Part shown: piece by piece, positions 1-6,375 of the stretch
Position numbering within the stretch: the stretch's first letter is position 1
Layout of the letters: each line of letters opens with the position of its first letter
NCBI GenBank assembly: GCA_031277075.1
Contig: JAISLV010000204.1
Coordinates: 1 to 7,043, forward strand
Source of the DNA: Endomicrobium sp.
GTDB taxonomy: Bacteria > Elusimicrobiota > Endomicrobiia > Endomicrobiales > Endomicrobiaceae
Direction: 5' to 3'
Length of the DNA: 7,043 bases
Program-made: the position numbers and the translations under genes
The notes under the pieces: model-generated
What the model was told of the DNA's origin: nothing
Database searches by the model: none
What the model saw: only the letters and a program-made list of their open reading frames with translations

Positions 1-64
1 AAGCGTCTTGATTTTCTTTTCTCACTATTCCCGTGTCGGTTTTTGCAAAACTAAGCATTTTCAT
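1..64 (-). CDS. PP2C-family Ser/Thr protein phosphatase, N-terminal fragment (cut by window edge)
   Basis: Only the first 21 codons are inside the window; the gene runs off the left edge. The reading begins MKMLSFAKTDTG and continues IVRKENQDA. The pattern T-D-x-G-x-V-R-x-x-N-x-D is the N-terminal motif of bacterial PP2C (PPM) phosphatases such as Stp/PrpC, where the Asp helps bind the catalytic metal pair. These enzymes remove phosphate from Ser/Thr residues phosphorylated by Hanks-type kinases, in the cytoplasm. The chosen start is the ATG at 64-62: its ATGA overlaps the stop of the FHA gene, and an AAGGTGA ribosome binding site lies 7 nt upstream. A second in-frame ATG at 58-56 is possible but less well placed. 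No signal peptide is visible in these residues. Translational coupling to a double-FHA protein fits phosphothreonine signalling. The catalytic core is not visible, so activity is unproven. Confidence 0.82.
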   Translation of the reverse strand, partial: MKMLSFAKTDTGIVRKENQDA

Positions 65-2265
65 AGGAATATCACCTTAACCCTCTTAGAGTTTCTTGAA
101 GCCGAAGCCCTTATTTTAAATCCCGCAAAAAGTATAAGCGCCAAAATTCCAAGCATCAGCTTTTTTGTATACGCCGATTTATACGCGCCTAAAACGTCAA
201 CGTTTGTATGCGAAGCGCCTCCCAAAAACATAGGCCAAACGCAGAAATTTTTGATAATCTTTGCATTGGTGTCTATAACCTGCAAAGAGTTCATTGAATT
301 TACTACGATAATGTTGAGCTTGCCGCTACCGAAGAGGTCTGCGATTACGGGGGAAGAAGTTATAGGCGAATTGCTTGCTCTGACGCTTGCTAGAATTTCA
401 AACTCTTTGCGTCTGGTATTGCTTGAGATAACGCTTATTTTCCCGTTTTCGTCGACTATTACAAAATCTTTCAATTTATCTTTATTAAAATCATACATAG
501 CGGGAGAACCTATTATCCTCTTGCCTTCAGGCACAAACATCTTCCATAAAAGCTCGCCTGCAGGATAGCCTGTTTTCCCCTTAAGCCCTAAAATCATTCC
601 GTTTGCCGAAACGGCAAAGACGTCGCCCATCGAATTGCCCGTTAAATCCGAAATTAACGGCGAAGCGTTGTGCTTAATATTTGACGGAGGCGTAGGTTCG
701 ACAAAATAGTTCCACATAATTTCAAACTTCACGGCGTCTATCGCCGTAATATATTGCGGGACGTTTGATTGAACTACCACTTCGGGTATGCCGTCGCCGT
801 TTAAATCGCCTATAGCCGGCGCGCCGGCTATTAAATGGGCTTTGCCCGTTTTTTCAGAAATATCTACGGTTTTTTTCGTCCTTGTTTTCCCGTCAATAAA
901 ATAAACTTTTCCCACATTGCTTGCCACTACCACCATAGGCGAATAATCTTTTGTGGCGTATAGAACGGGGCTTGCGTATAAAGGACCTTCCACAAATTCG
1001 GTATAGCGGTCGTAATCGCTTTCATATCCCACGCCGTAAAGAAAATGAACCGCGCCGTCTTCCGCGCACACTACTATATCCGTCTTGCCGTCGCCGTTTA
1101 AATCTGCGACAAGAGGCGTCATTTCAGAAATCACGCCGCCTAAAATTTCCCGCCTTATAATATTTCCGCTCTGCCCGTCGTAAATAAAAAGCATAGAAGA
1201 ATCCGACACTGTTATAATGTCTACTATCCCGTCGTTATTGACGTCGGCAATCATAGGCGAAGTAAGCCCTGAATTAAATATTTCAATTTGACGCCAAAGC
1301 GGCTCGCCGCTTTTTGCGTCCCAGCCGTACATAAAACCCGCTACGTTAAGAAGAACAATATCGTTTTTCCCGTCGCCGTTAAGGTCTCCTACTGCAGGCG
1401 TGGCGATAATATCGTATTCTTCGCTGTTTCTTAAAGGAACGTCTTTTCTAAAGTCAGTGTTTACTTCCAAGCTGAGCTTATCGGGCTTTGAATTCATAAG
1501 AGACCTTCCCGAACCGCCCGAATATATTAAAAACAGAGAAACCGCAACTACGACTACCGTAAAAATAAGCGAAACGGGCTTCATAATTTTCAAAAGAAAA
1601 ATATGCTGCTTTGACGGAAGAGAGTAATCTTCGTTTTTTGAATCTACAAACCTAAAAATTGAACGACCTACGGATATTTCGTCGCCGACGTCTATATTCA
1701 TGCTGTTTAACTGTCCTACTTTAACTCCGTTGACGGCGACGCCGCCCGTGCTTCCGACGTCGGTAATTACAAATTGCGAGCCGTTTAAAGCTATTTTTGC
1801 ATGCCCTTTTGAAACCGTCATATCGCCGGCTAAAACAATATCGTTTTCTATTCCGCGCGGAGAAAAATGTTCTCTGCCTATAAAAGTGTCGCCGTTTTTA
1901 ACGGTGAACTTTTTCCCTAAAAATTTTCCGTAAATTCCTAAAAGACTATATTCTTTAACGTCTAAAGGCTGAATATCTGGCGCAAGAACAATGCTGTAAG
2001 GTCCCACGCCTATAACGTCGCCTATTTCAAGCTCTTTTTCAGAAATGTTTCTATCGTTGACCTTTGTGCCTATTATGGTGTTTTGGTCTTTGAGAAGATA
2101 TTTTCCGTTGTCGCCCAAAATAATTGTGCAGTGATGCTCGGAAATATTCTTATCGTTTATCAAAATGTCGTTGCCTTTTTTGCTGCCGATAAAAATTCTG
2201 GATTTACGGCGTAAAATATATTCGCCCAAAATCTCTTCTTTTCTCTTCAAAAACAGCCTTGGCAT
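61..2265 (-). CDS. Double-FHA transmembrane protein with FG-GAP-type beta-propeller
   Basis: 734 residues with no N-terminal signal peptide. FHA domain 1 spans about residues 22-95 (IGSKKGNDI, then NISEHHCTI). FHA domain 2 spans about 112-207 (FIGRE, ENDIV, VSKGHAKI, DVGSTGG). Hydrophobic helix 230-248 is followed by about 430 residues made of eight repeats of roughly 50 residues. Each repeat begins like SPxxxDLNGDGxxDIVV. Asp-rich loops begin near residues 294, 341, 388, 487, 540, 592 and 643, and the fourth repeat (about 431-461) has lost its loop. The last repeat ends in WPMF...SHT, a common closing motif of such propellers. A second hydrophobic helix lies at 702-716 with a basic tail. FHA domains bind phosphothreonine peptides and FG-GAP repeats form propellers. 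The inferred topology is FHA in the cytoplasm and propeller in the periplasm, anchored at both ends. The start at 2265 has an AGGAG site 6 nt upstream. The PP2C gene follows with a 4-nt overlap. Ligand and partner are unknown. Confidence 0.88.
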   Translation of the reverse strand: MPRLFLKRKEEILGEYILRRKSRIFIGSKKGNDILINDKNISEHHCTIILGDNGKYLLKDQNTIIGTKVNDRNISEKELEIGDVIGVGPYSIVLAPDIQPLDVKEYSLLGIYGKFLGKKFTVKNGDTFIGREHFSPRGIENDIVLAGDMTVSKGHAKIALNGSQFVITDVGSTGGVAVNGVKVGQLNSMNIDVGDEISVGRSIFRFVDSKNEDYSLPSKQHIFLLKIMKPVSLIFTVVVVAVSLFLIYSGGSGRSLMNSKPDKLSLEVNTDFRKDVPLRNSEEYDIIATPAVGDLNGDGKNDIVLLNVAGFMYGWDAKSGEPLWRQIEIFNSGLTSPMIADVNNDGIVDIITVSDSSMLFIYDGQSGNIIRREILGGVISEMTPLVADLNGDGKTDIVVCAEDGAVHFLYGVGYESDYDRYTEFVEGPLYASPVLYATKDYSPMVVVASNVGKVYFIDGKTRTKKTVDISEKTGKAHLIAGAPAIGDLNGDGIPEVVVQSNVPQYITAIDAVKFEIMWNYFVEPTPPSNIKHNASPLISDLTGNSMGDVFAVSANGMILGLKGKTGYPAGELLWKMFVPEGKRIIGSPAMYDFNKDKLKDFVIVDENGKISVISSNTRRKEFEILASVRASNSPITSSPVIADLFGSGKLNIIVVNSMNSLQVIDTNAKIIKNFCVWPMFLGGASHTNVDVLGAYKSAYTKKLMLGILALILFAGFKIRASASRNSKRVKVIFL
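72..78 (-). promoter_or_regulatory. Ribosome binding site deciding the PP2C start
   Basis: On the minus strand this reads AAGGTGA, 7 nt before the ATG at 64-62. It lies inside the last codons of the FHA gene. It favours the overlapping ATGA start over the internal ATG six bases later. Confidence 0.6.
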
Positions 2266-2308
2266 TTTGCGCTCCTTTTATAAATTACAAATAACAATTA
2301 ATGTATCA

Positions 2309-2481
2309 GCGGCTTAAAAAACCGCAAGTATATGGATGTCTTGCAAAAACCTTAACGCCAGTCCAAGCCTTGCGCCTTGAGACATTGTCTCTGCGGCATT
2401 TGGGCATCAGAAAATTTGTCCGTCCTCGCTCTTAGAACGCTCTTCATTTTCTTCTTTGACCTGCCGCAAAATTTGCGGCAA
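2309..2481 (-). other. Structured intergenic element: candidate small RNA, leader, or dispersed palindromic repeat
   Basis: This 173-nt core of the intergenic gap has markedly higher G+C than its flanks. It is bounded by two short hairpins with GCGG/CCGC stems. At 2462-2480 there is a perfect 9-bp inverted repeat (TGCCGCAAA, 1 nt, TTTGCGGCA). At 2309-2325, GCGGCTT and AAACCGC pair except for one wobble around a 3-nt loop. A third palindrome, GAGACATTGTCTC, is at 2379-2391 and is flanked by GCC/GGC that could extend it. Neither boundary hairpin is followed by a T-run on the minus strand, so neither is a classic terminator. Short open frames exist on both strands, but none has a good ribosome binding site. 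The strand given follows the upstream -10 box. No known RNA family is recognised; the alternatives are a 5' leader of the FHA gene, a free small RNA, or a MITE/REP-like repeat. Confidence 0.4.
2327..2355 (-). promoter_or_regulatory. Possible sigma70-type promoter for the FHA gene (weak)
   Basis: On the minus strand TTAAGG (2355-2350), a 17-nt spacer and TATACT (2332-2327) give a good -10 but a poor -35. Transcription would start near 2320, leaving a leader of about 55 nt before the FHA gene. It lies inside the structured intergenic element, so it could be coincidental. Confidence 0.3.
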
Positions 2482-2489
2482 TTACGAAC

Positions 2490-2517
2490 ATTATAGGTTT
2501 TATGAATAAAGGGTAAT
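2490..2517 (-). promoter_or_regulatory. Candidate sigma70-type promoter upstream of the intergenic element
   Basis: On the minus strand a consensus TATAAT (2495-2490) is preceded after 16 nt by ATTACC (2517-2512), which matches three of six bases of TTGACA. The predicted start near 2483 falls at the edge of the TGCCGCA hairpin. Transcription would run through the element into the FHA gene, giving either a leader of about 218 nt or a shorter separate RNA. Confidence 0.42.
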
Positions 2518-2568
2518 TGACGGCTAAAGTTTGAGCGAATATTTCAATGAAAACGGCAAACGAAACGA

Positions 2569-4143
2569 TTACCTTGCCGCTAACAGCGCGGCTATCATCG
2601 TCAAGCCCAAACTTATAGTCGCAATAGTGGAAGCGGCAGCCGAATCCGCTCTGCCTCTTTCCCTAAGCCTTGAGACATTGTTAAGTCTTCTTTCTATTCT
2701 GTCAATATCGTTTTGCGCTTCGCTTCTTGTTTTAATCATTTCTCTGCGGGCTTTTTCAACTTCGCTTTGCGTCTCAATTTTAAGCTCTTTTTGAGCGACA
2801 GTCAGCCTTTTTTCAACTTCTGTTTGCGTTTCTATTTTCGTTTTGTTTATTTCTTTTTGAATATCGCTTGCGGTTTTATTGATACCGCTTTGCGTTTCGT
2901 TTTTCGTTTTGTTTATCTCTTTTTGAAGGTCGCTTGCGGTTTTACTGATATCGCTTTGCGTTTCGCTTTTCGTTTTAATTATTTCTTTTTGAAAATCGTT
3001 TGGAATTTCCGAAATGCTCTTTTTTATATCTTCAATTTGTTTGTTTATAAATATTATTTCAGGTTTTTCTTTCTGCGCCGCGCCCGCTACGGAAGCGGAC
3101 AAATCGTCAAGCCTTCTTGATAAATTTACATAGCTTTGCTGAATTTGCTGTAAGTTTCTTTTTATTTCTTCCATTTCCCGAGAAGACGCCGAAGAGGAAG
3201 ACGCCGCCGAAAGCGAAGCGGTTTTAGATAAAGAATTTATTTTATCCGCAAGTTCGTCAATTTTTTTATTTGACTGATTTATATCTTTTTGCAGCGCTTG
3301 GTCAACGGGAGTAACAGGTTTTGACGAATTGAGCTGCTTTGACAACGCTTCTATTTTTCTGTTTAAATCGGCAATTTCAGCGTCGACATATGCCGCGCTT
3401 ACGCTTTCAGGGGCGGGGGAAGAAGACGATGCTTGCGCCGACGCGGGAACGTTTTTTATCCCGTCAATTTTCTTAGAAAGCGCGTCTAATCTTTTATTGA
3501 CATTAGATATTTCTTTATCAACATATACAGAATCCGCGCCGCTTGAAGACAAAGAAGAGGCGTCTCTTTTTACAGAATCAAAATTCTTTGCAAGAGCGTC
3601 AATTCTTGCGTTTATTTCCCGCAAATCTTTTTCCACGCTGATCATAGAAGACGGAACTTTTGAAGGAGAAGCGCCCGCCGCGCCAACTTGTTTTTGCAGT
3701 TCTTTAAATACTTTGGAATTTTTCAAATTTTTGTCTAAAAGCGTCGGCATATTCGGGTCTAATTCGTTTATCAAAGCCACAATATCAATTTTTGCCGACG
3801 GAGCGCTTGATTCGGCTTTAGCGGACGATTTTGCAAGAGCGTCCACCTTTTTAGACAAACTGTCTAAATCTTGTTTGTTCGCAAATGACCCCTTCCCCAA
3901 AGACGACCCTATTTTTGTATCATACTCGTAAAAAGCGGAAAGCAAAGACGCCCTAGAAATAAGCTCGTCTTCAACAAAAAGAGAATCTCCGTGTTTGTTG
4001 ATAAATTTAGGCATCTTGTCTTTCATTTGACTTATAATTTCGCGTAAAACAGGGTCTTTTACGTCTTTCTTTTCCTGCGCAAAAGACGGATAAGCGTTTA
4101 AAAGCAAGAAAGCCGCAATTAGCCAAGACAGAACTTTGTTCAT
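2569..4143 (-). CDS. Secreted coiled-coil envelope protein with C-terminal hydrophobic anchor
   Basis: 524 residues. A Sec signal peptide covers 1-22 (hydrophobic core WLIAAFLLL, likely cleavage after SFA). Residues 35-61 hold a motif (MPKFINK, then ISRASLLSAFYEYD just after) faintly like the end of an S-layer-homology domain. A related ungapped copy is at 123-149 (NMPTLLDK). About six predicted coiled-coil segments follow a pattern close to YVDxEIxxxNxRIDALSKKID (near 88-112, 168-194, 205-231, 250-276, 282-308, 321-351), separated by Ser/Ala/Pro linkers. Three 22-residue tandem repeats (387-452) and more heptads to about 490 follow. A basic stretch (RLRERGR) precedes a hydrophobic tail at 500-523 ending in Arg. 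The shape suggests a rod or tether in the periplasm or at the surface. The start has a GAGGG site 8 nt upstream, and the PorV-like gene ends 17 nt before. The function is not recognised; the envelope tether role is inferred from shape and position. Confidence 0.83.
   Translation of the reverse strand: MNKVLSWLIAAFLLLNAYPSFAQEKKDVKDPVLREIISQMKDKMPKFINKHGDSLFVEDELISRASLLSAFYEYDTKIGSSLGKGSFANKQDLDSLSKKVDALAKSSAKAESSAPSAKIDIVALINELDPNMPTLLDKNLKNSKVFKELQKQVGAAGASPSKVPSSMISVEKDLREINARIDALAKNFDSVKRDASSLSSSGADSVYVDKEISNVNKRLDALSKKIDGIKNVPASAQASSSSPAPESVSAAYVDAEIADLNRKIEALSKQLNSSKPVTPVDQALQKDINQSNKKIDELADKINSLSKTASLSAASSSSASSREMEEIKRNLQQIQQSYVNLSRRLDDLSASVAGAAQKEKPEIIFINKQIEDIKKSISEIPNDFQKEIIKTKSETQSDISKTASDLQKEINKTKNETQSGINKTASDIQKEINKTKIETQTEVEKRLTVAQKELKIETQSEVEKARREMIKTRSEAQNDIDRIERRLNNVSRLRERGRADSAAASTIATISLGLTMIAALLAAR
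2788..2985 (-). repeat. Three in-frame 66-bp tandem repeats in the coiled-coil gene
   Basis: Residues 387-408, 409-430 and 431-452 are consecutive 22-residue units. They begin EIIKTKSETQ, EINKTKNETQ and EINKTKIETQ, and each ends in QK. The first two copies agree at about 58 of 66 bases; the third diverges in its second half. A shortened fourth unit (ELKIETQSEVEK) follows. Length 66 keeps the frame, so expansion or loss of copies would change rod length without breaking the gene. Confidence 0.8.
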
Positions 4144-4160
4144 TCTTATTTCCCTCTTTT

Positions 4161-5192
4161 TTAAAAATAGAAATTTATAGAAACTTTACTTTGTTTATCA
4201 AAAATATTTCCCATACCAAGCGCGTAATCTATCTGAAGAAACTTCCCAAAAATCATAAGGTCTATTCCAAAACCTACGGAATACGACAAATTTTCGTTCA
4301 TAACCTCGCTAACGTCGTAACGTTTTTCTAAAGCGTAAGAATTTACCCCGCCGCGCACGTGAATTCCGTTTAATCCTAAATTATAATCGTCGTAGACGTC
4401 AAGATAACTAAATTCTAAACCTACATTTGCCGCTATAGGCTCTTTTTGAACCTGCATTATATCTACAGCCGGCGTTATCTTTATTTTTCTGTTTATGGAA
4501 AACTTATTTGAAACGCCGAACTTTGCCGTTATATTTGCATGGTCCGTATTGCCGCCGTCCCATTCCATAGTCGCGCCGTTGCTTATAAACACGCCGAAAT
4601 TTAAAGTTTCAAAAACATTGTAAATAAGACCCGCGTCTACGTCATAGCCCGACGCCGAGCCTCCTTCTATGCTTTCCATTTTTTCAGTAATATATTTAAA
4701 CGTAATGCCAGCGTATAAGTTGGTGTTTCCTTCCCACATAGGCGCAGCCAAAGAGAAGAAAACGGCGTTTTGCGTATCGTCGAAATGCCCGTAAATACCG
4801 TTTTCATCCGTCATAGAAACATTTTCAAAAGTAGAATTTAAATAACCGACGGCAAAAACTGCGGACTTAAAATACTTTGCAAATTTTGACAGAGGTATGG
4901 AAACTGCGGCAAAATTATACGAGGGCGTCATATCCGAAAGTCCTTCCCATTCGTCTGAAGAACCTGAAGTCCCCATCAAAGCCGCGCTGTAATCCTGCAC
5001 TCTGACAAGCCCTGCGGGATTCCAATATAGAGAACTTGTGTCGTCTGCAAGAGCCGTATACGCGCCGCCCATAGCCAAAGCTCTTGCGCCGACGCCTTTT
5101 TTCAAAAAAGCCGCCCCGCCCGTAGCCGAATACGCGTTTGACGCTAAAATAAAAGTGAGACAAAGGGGAATTGCCTTTAATAATATTTTCAT
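4161..5192 (-). CDS. PorV/PorQ-family outer-membrane beta-barrel protein
   Basis: 343 residues. The signal peptide is about 1-22 (core IPLCLTFILA, likely cleavage after AYS). The mature N-terminus carries the family signature GARALAMGGAYTALADD (35-51) followed by YWNPAGL (56-62), typical of PorV/PorQ (UPF0164-type) proteins. The rest alternates like amphipathic strands and the chain ends in SINFYF, a terminal aromatic beta-signal for barrel assembly. In Bacteroidetes, PorV carries type IX secretion cargo by its C-terminal domain at the outer membrane; in other phyla the family is common but its role is less defined. The start at 5192 lies 1 nt after the stop of the upstream gene, with AAGGA 6 nt before it, so translation is probably coupled. 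Direct adjacency to a protein with a FlgD-Ig/type-A-like C-terminus supports a secretion or attachment role. Family assignment is firm; function here is inferred. Confidence 0.88.
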   Translation of the reverse strand: MKILLKAIPLCLTFILASNAYSATGGAAFLKKGVGARALAMGGAYTALADDTSSLYWNPAGLVRVQDYSAALMGTSGSSDEWEGLSDMTPSYNFAAVSIPLSKFAKYFKSAVFAVGYLNSTFENVSMTDENGIYGHFDDTQNAVFFSLAAPMWEGNTNLYAGITFKYITEKMESIEGGSASGYDVDAGLIYNVFETLNFGVFISNGATMEWDGGNTDHANITAKFGVSNKFSINRKIKITPAVDIMQVQKEPIAANVGLEFSYLDVYDDYNLGLNGIHVRGGVNSYALEKRYDVSEVMNENLSYSVGFGIDLMIFGKFLQIDYALGMGNIFDKQSKVSINFYF

Positions 5193-5193
5193 T

Positions 5194-6375
5194 TTATTTC
5201 CTTAATATAGCAAATGATATATATTTTCTTTCTTCTTTAGAACCTTTGGCTTTAATTTCGCAAATATACACGCCGTTGGCAAGATTGTCGCCCGCATAAC
5301 TCCTAGCATTCCAATCGACTACGTATTCGCCCGCAATTTGTTTTAATGAAGGCACAACGCGGCTCACAAGTTTCCCCGCTCTATCGTAAATATTGACGTC
5401 AACTTGGCTGTCTTCGCCGATAGCGTATTTTATTTTAAACGGAACGCCGAGATTAGGATTATAAGGCGAAGGATAGGGCAGAAATTGATACAGTCCTTCG
5501 TGCTTTACAGTGTGAAATGTCACCTCTGTAGCGGTAGTCTTTGGCGGATTGTCCGTATCTGAAACCTCAACTTTCAAAGTATATGTGGTATTTAAGCCAA
5601 GCTGCGCGTCATTGTATCTGAATTTTACCGTAGCCGAAGAACGTTCCGTATCGTCCGTAGACTTATAAAACGTAGAACTAATGCAAACGCCGCCGTTAAA
5701 TAAACTCATCTTCACATCATTAGATAATTTAAAGGTCTTATTTGTTTCAATATAAACTTCAATTTCAGGACGCCTTGAAACATATTCTTCGGGCAAAGGT
5801 CTAATAATATTGGCAATTACGCCCGCAACAGCTTCAACCGAAATCGTATATGTGCGCCAGTCCCCTTCTGTATTTTGGGCATACCACTCAACATAATATA
5901 CGGTTGTAGTGTCAAATTGAGGGACTACCGAAAAAGTACCTGAAGACAAATTAGTTTCTGCCGAAGCGCTGCTCCAAATTAAAATATAGGGAATATCGGG
6001 GTAATAATCGCTCGGAACTGCGCCCGTAGAAATTCTGTAGTCCACTTGCCTTAAATTTCCCGCGCTGGTTTCTATATTAATGCTGATTGGGGAACCGAGC
6101 ATTACCTTAGTAGTAGGCGTTGAAAATTGTATTTTATCGCTATTAGGTTCAAATCGGGCTAAAATGCCCGTGTCCATTCTATAATCTAAAGTTTGCAAAG
6201 CGTCTGCAAAAACTATTCCGCTGTTTATAGAACTTATATGATTGTATTTGTCATTTTCAGACAAAGTTCCGCCGTTAGACAAAGCCGCGTCGCCTTGAGG
6301 CGCGCCTTGCGCAAAAGCGCAGACAGAAAACGTAAAAAGAAAGAATAATAAAACCAATATTTTTGTTTTTATCAT
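5194..6375 (-). CDS. Secreted protein with Ig-like region and FlgD-Ig/type-A-like C-terminal domain
   Basis: 393 residues. The signal peptide is about 1-22 (hydrophobic LVLLFFLFTF, likely cleavage after AFA). The middle (about 90-290) is beta-rich and looks like one or two Ig/fibronectin-type modules, for example IRPLPEEYVSRRPEIEVYI near 191-209, which resembles extracellular Ig-like repeats. Residues 299-393 form a FlgD-Ig-like domain with YPSPYNP (301-307), VDVNIYDRAGKLV (325-337), GEYVVDWNARS (349-359) and LANGVYICEI (365-374). These follow the usual order of P-x-P-[FY]-N-P, IYD-x-x-G, W-(D/N)-G/A and NGVY seen in FlgD-Ig and type IX type-A sorting domains. The start overlaps the upstream stop by ATGA, with GGTGA 7 nt before it, and the PorV-like gene follows after 1 nt. 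It is likely an exported surface or structural protein handled by its neighbour. The N-terminal part is not assigned. Confidence 0.82.
   Translation of the reverse strand: MIKTKILVLLFFLFTFSVCAFAQGAPQGDAALSNGGTLSENDKYNHISSINSGIVFADALQTLDYRMDTGILARFEPNSDKIQFSTPTTKVMLGSPISINIETSAGNLRQVDYRISTGAVPSDYYPDIPYILIWSSASAETNLSSGTFSVVPQFDTTTVYYVEWYAQNTEGDWRTYTISVEAVAGVIANIIRPLPEEYVSRRPEIEVYIETNKTFKLSNDVKMSLFNGGVCISSTFYKSTDDTERSSATVKFRYNDAQLGLNTTYTLKVEVSDTDNPPKTTATEVTFHTVKHEGLYQFLPYPSPYNPNLGVPFKIKYAIGEDSQVDVNIYDRAGKLVSRVVPSLKQIAGEYVVDWNARSYAGDNLANGVYICEIKAKGSKEERKYISFAILRK

Noticed and set aside
8..568. 186-residue plus-strand open frame
   Set aside because: It lies entirely antisense to the FHA-propeller gene, whose domains are clear. 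No motif or ribosome binding site supports it.
2301..2435. 44-codon plus-strand small gene
   Set aside because: No ribosome binding site precedes the ATG, it crosses the element boundary hairpin, and other frames are equally open. Kept only as part of the element finding.
2352..2447. 31-codon minus-strand leader peptide gene
   Set aside because: Only a weak purine run (AAGAAG) close to the ATG, with no run of regulatory codons. Not enough to call a gene.
2462..2480. Rho-independent terminator for the surface operon
   Set aside because: The palindrome is perfect but no T-run follows on the minus strand, and a TATAAT box lies just upstream. It fits the 5' edge of the element better.
2788..2985. 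CRISPR-like array
   Set aside because: The repeats are contiguous, in frame with a coiled-coil protein and have no unique spacers.
2713..3120. 135-residue plus-strand open frame rich in Phe and Arg
   Set aside because: It is the antisense image of the Lys/Glu/Thr-rich coiled-coil repeats, and its apparent repeats come from the 66-bp units.
3329..3931. 200-residue plus-strand open frame
   Set aside because: Antisense to the Ser/Ala-rich coiled-coil gene; its composition simply mirrors that gene, with no start signal or motif.
4915..5163. 82-residue minus-strand frame within the PorV-like gene
   Set aside because: It is out of frame with the signature GARALAMGGAYTALADD and is Arg/Phe/Gly-rich, typical of a shadow frame.
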